A stretch of 64,000 bases of DNA from Thermomonas sp. Lineage in GTDB: Bacteria; Pseudomonadota; Gammaproteobacteria; Xanthomonadales; Xanthomonadaceae. The first letter of the stretch is position 1. Each line of letters opens with the position of its first letter. Positions 30,818 to 39,796 of this stretch are shown piece after piece. Made by a program: the position numbers and the translations under genes. The stretch lies in assembly GCF_029945965.1 (NCBI RefSeq), contig NZ_JAQSDO010000015.1:871952-935951 (forward strand), written 5' to 3'. Under the pieces are notes generated by a model, which saw nothing but the letters and a program-made list of their open reading frames with translations, was not told the DNA's origin and searched no databases.

Positions 30818-31981
30818 TCAGAATGCGTTGATACCAGTCAATTCGCGGCCGATCACCAACTGGTGCACGGTTTCCGTGCCTTCGTAGGTAATCACCGATT
30901 CCAGGTTCAGCGCGTGGCGGATCGCGGCGTGTTCGGTGGTGATGCCGGCGCCGCCGAGAAGGTCGCGGCATTCGCGCGCGATGTCGATCGCCATCCGGCA
31001 GTTGTTCCACTTGGCCAGCGATACCTGCGCCGGCTGCATCGTGCCTGCGTCCTTGAGCCGACCCAGTTGCAACGCCAGCAACTGCGCCATGGTAATCCGG
31101 CGGGCCATGTCGGCCATCTTGATCTGCGCTGATTGCGTGGCCGCAACCGGACGGTCGAACAGGATGCGTTCCTTGGTGTAGTTCAACGCCTCGTCCAGGC
31201 AGGCGATGGCAGCACCGATCGGGCCCCAGGTAATGCCGTAGCGGGCCTGGGTCAGGCAGCCCAGCGGCCCCTTGAGGCCTTTCACGTTCGGCAGGCGGTT
31301 GGCTTCCGGCACGCGCACATTGTCGAAGAACAGCGCGCTGGTGACCGATGCGCGCAGGCTCATCTTCTTGTGGATTTCCTGCGCGCTGAAACCGGCGAAA
31401 TCCTTTTCGACCACGAAGCCCTGGATGCCATCGTCGGTATGCGCCCACACAATCGCGATGTCAGCCAAATTGCCGCTGGTGATCCACATCTTGGAACCGT
31501 TGAGGATCCAGTCGGCACCATCGCGCTTGGCATGGGTCTTCATGCTGGCCGGGTCGGAACCACCGCTTGCTTCGGTCAGGCCGAAGCAGCCGATCACCTT
31601 GGCCGCAGCCATGTCCGGCAACCAGCGCTGACGCTGTTCCTCGGAACCGTAGGCGTAGATCGGGTACATGCACAACGAACTCTGCACGCTGACAAAACTG
31701 CGAATGCCGGAATCACCGCGTTCAAGTTCCTGGCAGATCAGGCCGTAGCAGACGCCGTTGAGTCCACCGCCGCCGTACTGTTCCGGCAGCGAGGAGCCCA
31801 ACAGGCCCAGCTCGGCGATTTCGGGAACCAGTTCCTTCGGGAAGCGGCCTTGGTCGAAGGCATCGCCGATGATCGGCAGCACGCGTTCGTCGGTGAAGCG
31901 CGCCACGGTGTCCTGCACGGCGCGCTCCTCTTCGGACAGCAGTGAGCGGACGTCGTACAGATCGTAGGGATGCAGGGCCAT
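30818..31981 (-). CDS. Acyl-CoA dehydrogenase, probable glutaryl-CoA dehydrogenase
   Basis: GCFGLTEASGGSDPASMKT; LTQARYGITWGPIGAAIACLDEALNYTKERILFDRPVAATQ; VITYEGTETVHQLVIGRELTGINAF. Confidence 0.88.
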   Translation of the reverse strand: MALHPYDLYDVRSLLSEEERAVQDTVARFTDERVLPIIGDAFDQGRFPKELVPEIAELGLLGSSLPEQYGGGGLNGVCYGLICQELERGDSGIRSFVSVQSSLCMYPIYAYGSEEQRQRWLPDMAAAKVIGCFGLTEASGGSDPASMKTHAKRDGADWILNGSKMWITSGNLADIAIVWAHTDDGIQGFVVEKDFAGFSAQEIHKKMSLRASVTSALFFDNVRVPEANRLPNVKGLKGPLGCLTQARYGITWGPIGAAIACLDEALNYTKERILFDRPVAATQSAQIKMADMARRITMAQLLALQLGRLKDAGTMQPAQVSLAKWNNCRMAIDIARECRDLLGGAGITTEHAAIRHALNLESVITYEGTETVHQLVIGRELTGINAF

Positions 31982-32204
31982 CGCGGACTCGAGGTGCCAA
32001 GGGAGACGCCCATTGTATCGGGCTGGCCGGGCACGGGGCAGACCGTGAAATTGCGAACGGGCGCTGTCGGATGGTTCGATCTGACGAACCTTTCCGACGA
32101 AACGACCAACTGTCAAACCACAGGTCAATTCCACGACCCCATAGAGCAACGGGGCCGGATCGCTCCGGCCCCGTCTGGGCAGACCACGGCTGGTACGACC
32201 GCAA

Positions 32205-32999
32205 TCAACCGTTCGGTTTGCCCTCGACCGCTGCGACCTGGGTCACCACCTGCCCGTCGATCACCGGTAATTGCGAGCCGGGCCTTTCGTCCATGCGCAC
32301 GGTATGCGTGCGCCCATCCAGGCGGTAGCTCACGTCATAACCGATCGTGCGCTCGCCATCGCCAAGCGCAATCCGCTTGCCCGGCTTGGACTCGGTACGC
32401 ATGCTGCCGGTAGTGCCATCGGGATTACGATAGGTCACGTTCCAGGCCACGGTCTGCGAGGACGTCGACGATGAATTCACCGTGCGGCAGCGGCGGTCGG
32501 TGCGGTTCACCACCTGGCCGCCCACATGATTGCGATCGACACGATTGCCGATGAAGCCGCCTGCAACAGCACCGCCGACGGTCGCGGCCTTCTTGCCGTT
32601 GCCGCCACCGACCTGGTTACCGACCAAGCCGCCGATGATGGCGCCAGCCACCGTACCGCCGACGTTGCCGTCGCGTTCGGGCAAGCGCTCGCTGACCACC
32701 ACGTCCTCACAGACCTGCTGCGGGGTGGAGGTGGTGTTGGACACGCGCACGGGTTCGGTGCCGATCACAGTGGCATACAGCGGTTCACGCTCAGTGACCG
32801 GCTTCACATCGACGACCTGGGCGTACTCGACCCGACCAGATGCTGGCACCGCACCATCCATTGGCATCCGTTCAACGGAAGTTGAAGACAACGCAGTGTC
32901 GTTGGATTGCGCGTGATCACGACTATTGATGTAGCCCGCAGTGGCTACGCCACCCACCAGCAATGCTCCGAGTGCGATGGCCAATGTATTGTTTTTCAT
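32205..32999 (-). CDS. Glycine zipper 2TM domain-containing protein
   Basis: GNVGGTVAGAIIGGLVGNQVGGGNGKKAATVGGAVAGGFIGNRVD glycine zipper; N-terminal hydrophobic segment. Confidence 0.85.
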   Translation of the reverse strand: MKNNTLAIALGALLVGGVATAGYINSRDHAQSNDTALSSTSVERMPMDGAVPASGRVEYAQVVDVKPVTEREPLYATVIGTEPVRVSNTTSTPQQVCEDVVVSERLPERDGNVGGTVAGAIIGGLVGNQVGGGNGKKAATVGGAVAGGFIGNRVDRNHVGGQVVNRTDRRCRTVNSSSTSSQTVAWNVTYRNPDGTTGSMRTESKPGKRIALGDGERTIGYDVSYRLDGRTHTVRMDERPGSQLPVIDGQVVTQVAAVEGKPNG

Positions 33000-33157
33000 G
33001 TCGTGCTCCTGCATCGGGCGTTTCCCCTGCTGGGCCGATCACAACACGATAAAACTGAATCGTTCGGGAGTTCGCACGAATTCAAAGGGCGACGTTCACG
33101 TATGTGCAGGCTGCGTGCATGCTAGTTTTTCGAGCCACGCCTACCTTTGATACCGTC

Positions 33158-33394
33158 ATGCTCAATCCACTGCTCGCTCCACTCCTGCGTTTCTTCGGGC
33201 GCCTGAGCTATCCGCGCCTGTTCGTATTGACGGCGGCCTTGTTTGCGCTGGATGTCGTCATTCCCGATTTCATTCCATTCGCTGACGAGATCCTGCTCGG
33301 TCTTGGCACTTTGTTGCTGGCCAACTGGAAGAAGCGCAAGGAGCCGGTTGCATCAGACAAGCCACCGATCGACAGCGAGTCCAGTGGACACTGA
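33158..33394 (+). CDS. Small conserved membrane protein, function unknown
   Basis: 78 aa MLNPLLAPLLRFFGRLSYPRLFVLTAALFALDVVIPDFIPFADEILLGLGTLLLANWKKRK; plausible ORF between two confidently called genes. Confidence 0.7.
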   Translation: MLNPLLAPLLRFFGRLSYPRLFVLTAALFALDVVIPDFIPFADEILLGLGTLLLANWKKRKEPVASDKPPIDSESSGH

Positions 33395-33408
33395 CATGCG
33401 GCCATCTC

Positions 33409-34185
33409 GTGCAACTCGTTGACAGCCATTGCCATTTCGATGTCGCCGGGTTCGACGATGATCGCGCCGAAGTGCATGCGCGCGCCATGGCGGCAGGTGT
33501 CACCCGGCAAGTCGTTCCGGCCATCGATGCGGCCGGCTGGCCCAGGCTGAAACAGGTCTGTATGCAATTCCCCGGTCTGTATCCGGCTTACGGACTGCAT
33601 CCGATGTACCTCGAAGCGCATCGGAAGGAAAATCTCGACGAACTGAGGCTGTGGATCGAACGCGAGCGGCCAGTGGCCGTCGGCGAATGCGGCCTGGATT
33701 TCTTCATCGAAGGACTCGATGTTGACGCGCAGCAGCTTTATTTCGATACCCAGTTGCGGCTGGCGCGCGAGTTCGAGCTCCCGGTGATCATCCACGCACG
33801 CCGTGCGGTGGATGCGGTGATCGCATCGATCCGCCGGATCGGCGGCCTGCGTGGCGTGATCCATAGCTTCCCCGGCAGCCAGCAACAGGCAGCGCAACTG
33901 CACGGGCTCGGGTTCCTGCTTGGGATCGGCGGACCAGTGACGTACGAACGCGCCAACAAGCTACGTAGCGTGGTAGCAACGGTTCCTCTGGACCAGCTCT
34001 TGTTGGAAACCGATGCGCCGGACCAACCCGGCGCCAGCCATCGCGGCCAGCGCAACGAGCCCGCTCATCTGGTCGAAGCGCTGGATGTGGTTGCCGGGTT
34101 GCGCGGGATGGCCAGAGAAAAACTCGCCGCCGTGACGACATTTAATGCGGAGCGGCTGTTTGGATTGCCATCCACTGTCCCGTAG
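33409..34185 (+). CDS. TatD family hydrolase (GTG start)
   Basis: LVDSHCHFDVAGFDDDR; ARRAVDAVIASIRRIGGLRGVIHSFPGS; LLLETDAPDQPG. Confidence 0.93.
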   Translation: MQLVDSHCHFDVAGFDDDRAEVHARAMAAGVTRQVVPAIDAAGWPRLKQVCMQFPGLYPAYGLHPMYLEAHRKENLDELRLWIERERPVAVGECGLDFFIEGLDVDAQQLYFDTQLRLAREFELPVIIHARRAVDAVIASIRRIGGLRGVIHSFPGSQQQAAQLHGLGFLLGIGGPVTYERANKLRSVVATVPLDQLLLETDAPDQPGASHRGQRNEPAHLVEALDVVAGLRGMAREKLAAVTTFNAERLFGLPSTVP

Positions 34186-34251
34186 GAGCGCCCGTTCGGG
34201 CGCGATATGGAATTTGTGCAATATGGATCACGCCCGAACGGGCGCTCCTAC
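34182..34251. repeat. REPIN-like pair of inverted GTAG-headed palindromes
   Basis: gtaggagcgcccgttcgggcgcgat (34182-34206) and near-exact reverse complement atcacgcccgaacgggcgctcctac (34227-34251). Confidence 0.85.
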
Positions 34252-34256
34252 ATGCA

Positions 34257-35048
34257 TTACGGCTTCGGCTTCAACAACATCTCCAGCGCCTTGCCGACTG
34301 CCGCGAAGGCGAATGCGCCGGTGACATGGGTGGCCGCGCCCAATCCCGCGCCGCAATCCAGCTTGAGCGCAGCGTCTTTATCCAGTTTCGGGCGGACGCC
34401 GCAGACGCTGCCATCGGCTTGCGGATAGCGCACGTTCTCCAGCGAATACACCGCCGGCACGCCGAAGTAGCGGTCGTGGTTTTTCGGGAAGTTGAACTCG
34501 CCGCGCAGCTTCCTGCGGATCAGGGACAGCATCGCGTCGTGCTCAGTGCGTGACAAGTCGCGTACCCGGATCTGGGTGACATCGCTGCGCCCGCCTGCGG
34601 AGCCGACCGTGATGATCGGCTGCTTGCGCCGGCGGCAATATGCAATCGCCTCGACCTTGCTGCGGAAGCTGTCGCAGGCGTCCAAAACCAGGTCGAAGCC
34701 GCCACCCAGCACCTCGTCCAGGTTGCCAGGGGTCAGGAACCTTGCCTGCAGGTCCAACGTGATCTCGGGATTGATCGCGCGACAACGCTCGCCCATGGCC
34801 TCAACCTTGGCCTGGCCGTAATGACCTTCCAGTGCCGGCAATTGGCGGTTGGTATTGGATACGCACAGGTCATCGGCATCGACCAGGGTCAGTTTGCCGA
34901 TGCCGCTGCGGGCGAGTGCCTCCACCGCCCATGAACCAACCCCGCCAATGCCGATCACCGCGACGTGGCAGGCGGACAGGCGCGTCAGCGCGCCCTGCCC
35001 ATACAGGCGGTCAACGCCGGCGAATCGATCTGTCCATGTTTTTTCCAT
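34257..35048 (-). CDS. tcdA: tRNA threonylcarbamoyladenosine dehydratase (TcdA/CsdL)
   Basis: RFAGVDRLYGQGALTRLSACHVAVIGIGGVGSWAVEALARSGIGKLTLVDADDLCVSNTNRQLPAL. Confidence 0.95.
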   Translation of the reverse strand: MEKTWTDRFAGVDRLYGQGALTRLSACHVAVIGIGGVGSWAVEALARSGIGKLTLVDADDLCVSNTNRQLPALEGHYGQAKVEAMGERCRAINPEITLDLQARFLTPGNLDEVLGGGFDLVLDACDSFRSKVEAIAYCRRRKQPIITVGSAGGRSDVTQIRVRDLSRTEHDAMLSLIRRKLRGEFNFPKNHDRYFGVPAVYSLENVRYPQADGSVCGVRPKLDKDAALKLDCGAGLGAATHVTGAFAFAAVGKALEMLLKPKP

Positions 35049-35132
35049 TTGCCGATTTTAGCCGTCCATTCCGGCGCTGCACGGCATGCTATCGTTCCTC
35101 ATAATCGCCCTGCCTACGATCACGGAGCCACC

Positions 35133-35573
35133 ATGTCATCGCCAGATCCCAACCGTCGCCCCTCCAATGCCGGCCGTTACCTGTTCATGCTTGTACTGGG
35201 CCTGGCGCTTGGCGCCATCGCCACGGTGATGCTGCTGCGTACGCTGGAAGCACGCAAGGATCATTTCCCCACTTCGCTGATGCAGGTGCAGGACTGGCAT
35301 ATGAAGCAGCTCAGTGCCGACGTAAAGCAGAACCGCTGCAACGCCACCGACATCCTGCCGCACCTGCAAGCGCTGAGGATGACGGCCACCGATATCGATG
35401 TCGCGTTCCCTGACCTGCGCGAGGACAAGCGTTTCGGCACGGCGAGTTCCGACATGCGCGCGACGATGGACAAGATCATCGCCAATCCGCCATTGACCTG
35501 TGAAGGCGTGGGTGCGGCGATGAAGGAGATCGGCCAGTCGTGCAAGGGCTGCCATCAGGATTTCAAGAACTGA
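35133..35573 (+). CDS. Membrane-anchored cytochrome c'-like protein (single C-terminal CKGCH)
   Basis: N-terminal TM anchor; C-terminal IGQSCKGCHQDFKN heme c motif. Confidence 0.75.
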   Translation: MSSPDPNRRPSNAGRYLFMLVLGLALGAIATVMLLRTLEARKDHFPTSLMQVQDWHMKQLSADVKQNRCNATDILPHLQALRMTATDIDVAFPDLREDKRFGTASSDMRATMDKIIANPPLTCEGVGAAMKEIGQSCKGCHQDFKN

Positions 35574-35600
35574 TTTCTTCGGTTTGATCAAGCTTCAACT

Positions 35601-35632
35601 GCAACGGCCCGCATCGCGGGCCGTTGCTTTTT
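35601..35632 (+). terminator. Intrinsic terminator
   Basis: gcaacggcccgc-atc-gcgggccgttgc followed by ttttt. Confidence 0.88.
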
Positions 35633-35783
35633 ACACCGTGTGGACATCGGTGAATCGACCGTAACCGGTTGTTACGGTTCTCATGCATCATCGCTCAGCG
35701 TTCATGCTGGGCGGGCTAGGGTCGATACGAGTCGCGGCTGCGTCGCCCGGCCTTCCTTCCCTAAAACCGCATGGAGCCACCCG

Positions 35784-36275
35784 ATGAACGTCCCGACCAA
35801 GATCCGCAGCAATCCCATGCACATCCTCGGTGCCGCGACCCTCGCCATCGGGCTCTCGTTTGCCGCCGGCTGCGCGAGTACCGGCCAGGGCTATTCCTCG
35901 GGTGGCAATTACAACTCCGGCAACTCTGGCAATTACGGCAACTGCTACGACTGCGGCACCGTGACCAAGATTGAAGGTGCAGGCAACGGCACGAAAGGCG
36001 CGGTGATCGGCGGAATTCTCGGTGCGGTCGTAGGCCATGAGGTTTCGGCGCATACCGGCGGCAGCTCTGGCAACCAGAACATCTCGACCGTGGCAGGCGC
36101 TGCCGCGGGCGCAGTCGCAGGCAATGCAATCGCCAAGAACCGTTTCGATAGCGGCTACGTTGTCCACGTGCGGATGAACGATGGCCGCATGATTTCGGTC
36201 AACCAGGCGGATTTGAGCGGTATTCGCGAAGGTTCGCGGGTACGCATCAGCAACGGTCGCGCCTATGCGCAGTAA
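35784..36275 (+). CDS. Glycine zipper 2TM domain outer-membrane lipoprotein (SlyB/PcP-like)
   Basis: Lipobox LSFAAGC; TKIEGAGNGTKGAVIGGILGAVVGHEVS; VHVRMNDGRMISVNQADLSGIREGSRVRISNGRAYAQ. Confidence 0.87.
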   Translation: MNVPTKIRSNPMHILGAATLAIGLSFAAGCASTGQGYSSGGNYNSGNSGNYGNCYDCGTVTKIEGAGNGTKGAVIGGILGAVVGHEVSAHTGGSSGNQNISTVAGAAAGAVAGNAIAKNRFDSGYVVHVRMNDGRMISVNQADLSGIREGSRVRISNGRAYAQ

Positions 36276-36301
36276 GGCCAGCTAAAGCAACTTCCTATTT
36301 C

Positions 36302-36330
36302 AACGGCCCGCATCGCGGGCCGTTTTGTTT
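36302..36330 (+). terminator. Intrinsic terminator
   Basis: aacggcccgc-atc-gcgggccgtt followed by ttgttt. Confidence 0.85.
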
Positions 36331-36389
36331 GGCTCACTGGAATTGACTCAGAATGAGTCTCGCAACCCCACACCCACCCACGAGCCCGC

Positions 36390-36890
36390 ATGGATTCATC
36401 CGCGCTGTTTTACCTGATTGCCGCCGCCCTGATTCTGATCGGGCTGATCGGCACGGTCTTGCCCGCCCTGCCCGGATTGCCGTTGGTGTTCGCTGGCATG
36501 CTGCTCGCGGCCTGGGCAGGTGGTTTCGAGCAGGTCGGCATTCCGATGCTGGTGGTGCTGGGCGTGTTGACGCTGGTGTCGCTGGTTGTGGACTTCTGGG
36601 CGACAGCACTCGGCGCCAAGCGCGTCGGGGCGAGCCGCAAAGCGATTATCGGTGCGATGTTGGGCACGTTCCCCGGCTTGTTCTTCGGGCCGCTCGGCCT
36701 GCTGCTCGGCCCTTTCGTGGGCGCGCTGGTGGGCGAACTGTTGCACCGGCGCAGACTTGGCGGTTCTGATCTGGGCGATGCCGCAAAGATCGGCTTCGGT
36801 ACCTGGCTCGGAATCCTGTTCGGCGTGGTGCTCAAGCTGGGGCTGGCATTCGCGATGCTAGGCCTGTTCGCGCTCGCATGGTGGCTTTGA
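36390..36890 (+). CDS. DUF456 domain-containing membrane protein
   Basis: 166 aa; LIGTVLPALPGLPLVFAGMLLAAW...GAMLGTFPGLFFGPLGLLLGPFVGALVGEL. Confidence 0.85.
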   Translation: MDSSALFYLIAAALILIGLIGTVLPALPGLPLVFAGMLLAAWAGGFEQVGIPMLVVLGVLTLVSLVVDFWATALGAKRVGASRKAIIGAMLGTFPGLFFGPLGLLLGPFVGALVGELLHRRRLGGSDLGDAAKIGFGTWLGILFGVVLKLGLAFAMLGLFALAWWL

Positions 36891-37004
36891 GGTCGCAAAA
36901 GACATACGCGAAGGCATGGCCATTCACGCCATGCTGAATGGCCATCTGGCATCCTGCCAACAACGTCCTGCCTGTAGTGCAGGATCGAATCGGATCGAGA
37001 CCGA

Positions 37005-38297
37005 ATGCCCATCCGCTGGAGCCGCCGCCGCATGAGCTGGACGATTGTTGTCACTGTTTTGCTGACCTTGCTGGCAGCTGCGCTGGCGATGAATTTCAAG
37101 ACCCCCGAGAAGCAGCTCGAGCGCAAGATCGAGCATCGCTACCCGGTGTCCGATCCCCAGTTCCGCCGTGAAATGGGCGTACTGCTCGGCCCCGGCATCC
37201 TTCCTGGCAATCGCGTCACCGACCTTGAGAACGGTGGAGAGATTTTTCCCGCGATGCTGGAAGCGATCCGTGCCGCGCGCACCAGCATCACGCTTGAAAC
37301 TTATATCTACTGGTCGGGCGACATCGGCCAACGATTCGCCGATGCGCTGTGCGAGCGCGCGCGCGCCGGTGTCAAGGTCAAGCTGATGGTGGACTGGGCT
37401 GGCAGCATCAAGATGAAGGATTCCATGCTTGCGCGGATGCGCGATGCGGGCGTTGATGTGCAGCAATACCGTCCACTGCGCTGGTACAACATTGGTCGCC
37501 TCAACAATCGCACCCATCGCAAGCTACTGGTGGTGGATGGGCAGATCGGCTTCACCGGCGGGGTCGGCATCGCCGACCAGTGGGAAGGCAATGCGCAGGA
37601 TCCCGAGCATTGGCGCGACATGCATTTCCGTATCGAAGGACCTGTCGTCGCGCAGATCCAGGCCGCCTTCAACGACAATTGGATCAAAACCACCGGTGTG
37701 GTTCTCAATGGCGAAGAATATTTCCCGCCTTTGCATCCGGTTGGCGACATGGATGCACACATGTTCGTGGCCTCGCCCGCCGGCGGTAGCGAAAGCATGC
37801 ACCTGATGTACCTGATGTCGATCGCCGCCGCGCAGCGCACGATCGACCTGGAAGCCGCTTATTTCGTGCCCGATGAACTTGTAATCAAGGCACTCGTGGC
37901 TGCGCGCCATCGCGGCGTGCGCGTGCGCGTGATCGTCCCGGGCGAACACATCGATTCCGAGACAGTGCGGTTCGCGTCGAAGGCCAATTGGGGCGAGTTG
38001 CTGCTCGCTGGGGTAAAGATTTACGAATATCAGCCGACGATGATGCATAACAAATTATTGATCGTCGACGGCGCCATGACATCGGTGGGCTCGACCAACT
38101 TCGACGTGCGCTCGTTCCGGCTCAACGACGAAGCAAGCCTGAACATCTATGGCCATGAGTTCGCCGAGCGGATGACCGACGTGTTCGAAAGCGACCTAAA
38201 GCCGACCGTGGAATTCAGCTACACGATGTGGAAAAAACGGCCATTGACCGAGAAGCTGGTCGAGAAATTCGTGCTGCCGATCAGGTCGCAACTCTGA
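37005..38297 (+). CDS. Cardiolipin synthase / phospholipase D-like protein
   Basis: Two HKD motifs: NNRTHRKLLVVDGQIGFTGG and MMHNKLLIVDGAMTSVGSTNFDVRSF. Confidence 0.92.
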   Translation: MPIRWSRRRMSWTIVVTVLLTLLAAALAMNFKTPEKQLERKIEHRYPVSDPQFRREMGVLLGPGILPGNRVTDLENGGEIFPAMLEAIRAARTSITLETYIYWSGDIGQRFADALCERARAGVKVKLMVDWAGSIKMKDSMLARMRDAGVDVQQYRPLRWYNIGRLNNRTHRKLLVVDGQIGFTGGVGIADQWEGNAQDPEHWRDMHFRIEGPVVAQIQAAFNDNWIKTTGVVLNGEEYFPPLHPVGDMDAHMFVASPAGGSESMHLMYLMSIAAAQRTIDLEAAYFVPDELVIKALVAARHRGVRVRVIVPGEHIDSETVRFASKANWGELLLAGVKIYEYQPTMMHNKLLIVDGAMTSVGSTNFDVRSFRLNDEASLNIYGHEFAERMTDVFESDLKPTVEFSYTMWKKRPLTEKLVEKFVLPIRSQL

Positions 38298-39359
38298 ATG
38301 CCTGCACTCCTCCTTTTCATGACCTCCCTGAAACCGGTCGCACTCCCAGCCTTGCCGAGCGGCGACTTGTCCGACCGCTTCGCCACCGCCCTCTACCAGG
38401 TGCAGACCAAACTGGTTGCGTTGGCGGCGAGCGCGCCGTTGTTGCTGGTCGCCCTCGCCATCGTGCTGGCCTCGCTATGGCTGGGTGGCCTGATCAGCCG
38501 CCACCTGCTCATCCTGAACCGGCTGAGCCAGCGCAATCCCTATCTGGACGGTCTACTGCGCGGCATCGTCAAGACATTGATCGTGCTTGCCGGCGTGCTG
38601 GTGGCACTGGACCTGCTGGGTGCAACCTCGCTGGTCGGCGCCGTACTAGGATCGGCAGGTGTGATCGGGCTGGTGCTCGGCTTTGCGTTCAAGGACATCG
38701 CCGAAAACTATGTCGCCGGTATCCTGCTGAGCCTGCGCAAACCTTTTTCACCCGGCGATACCGTGCGGGTCGAAGGGCACGAGGGCAAGGTCGTTGCGCT
38801 TACCTCGCGCGCCACCGTACTGATGACGATCGAGGGCAACCACCTGATGTTGCCGAACGCGCTGGTGTTCAAATCCGTGCTGCTCAACTTCAGCCGCAAT
38901 CCCAAGCGGCGCTTCGAATTCGAACTGGATCTCAATGCCGGCGCTTCGCTGCATGGCGCGATGGATACCGGAATTTCTGCGCTTGCCTCGATGGAAGGCG
39001 TGCTTGCCGAGCCTGCCCCCGCCGCACTGATCCTGGAAATTCCCAGCGGTGGCGCTCGACTGCAGTTCGTCGGCTGGATAGACCAGTCCCACAATGACCT
39101 GGCCAGGACCCGTAGCGAGGCATTGCGCCGCGTATTCAAGTCATTGCAGGCCGCCGGCATGGCACCGGCGGTACAGGTACAACATGTGCGGCTGGAACAC
39201 AGCGACGAGAATGCCACGCGGCATGTGCATGAAACCGAAACCGAACGCGACACCTCGGTCGACCACGCGCTGGATGCGCAACTGGGGCAGGCCCGAAGCG
39301 AAGAAAGCAGCAGCGACCTGCTCAAGCATGCCACGACCGGCAACGAACCACCGCCCTGA
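38298..39359 (+). CDS. MscS family small-conductance mechanosensitive channel
   Basis: GSAGVIGLVLGFAFKDIAENYVAGILLSLRKPFSPGDTVRVEGHEGKV. Confidence 0.92.
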   Translation: MPALLLFMTSLKPVALPALPSGDLSDRFATALYQVQTKLVALAASAPLLLVALAIVLASLWLGGLISRHLLILNRLSQRNPYLDGLLRGIVKTLIVLAGVLVALDLLGATSLVGAVLGSAGVIGLVLGFAFKDIAENYVAGILLSLRKPFSPGDTVRVEGHEGKVVALTSRATVLMTIEGNHLMLPNALVFKSVLLNFSRNPKRRFEFELDLNAGASLHGAMDTGISALASMEGVLAEPAPAALILEIPSGGARLQFVGWIDQSHNDLARTRSEALRRVFKSLQAAGMAPAVQVQHVRLEHSDENATRHVHETETERDTSVDHALDAQLGQARSEESSSDLLKHATTGNEPPP

Positions 39360-39400
39360 ATCAATTGCCGCGGTTCTATTGCCCCGATCAACCGCGCCAG

Positions 39401-39796
39401 TCAATCACCAAAAATCAGCCAATGTCGGGCTTCGACTTCATGGCTGAACACACGTGCCTTGATGCCGCGTTCCAGGCACAGGATTTCACCGAATTCGGCG
39501 CCTTGAATGTCCTCGCGCAGCTCGACGAAGGCAACCCGCATATCGGCCAAGTTCATCTCGGAAATAGCATCGATCACCACCTCGATTCCGGCCTGATCGA
39601 CGGTTGAACGCAAATCCTCCAGCACCATCAAGCGCTTGCTTTTGGTGGCTTCGCACTCAGCGGCCAGGATCTGCCACATCGCCAGCGACACCTCCAGCGA
39701 ATCGGTGCCGTCGAACACATACGCACGCAGGTAATCCGGGTGCTGGTCGTAACAGATGCGGAATCCCGGGCCCGGCACGACCCATGTATTGCTCAT
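39401..39796 (-). CDS. Small STAS-like fold protein (paralog A)
   Basis: 131 aa; ATGA overlap with the fumarase gene; resembles the product of 46966-47355. Confidence 0.75.
   Translation of the reverse strand: MSNTWVVPGPGFRICYDQHPDYLRAYVFDGTDSLEVSLAMWQILAAECEATKSKRLMVLEDLRSTVDQAGIEVVIDAISEMNLADMRVAFVELREDIQGAEFGEILCLERGIKARVFSHEVEARHWLIFGD

Noticed and set aside
32149-32178. GC-rich hairpin acggggccggatcgctccggccccgt downstream of the glycine-zipper gene
   Set aside because: Strong stem but no T tract on the minus strand, so not called as an intrinsic terminator.
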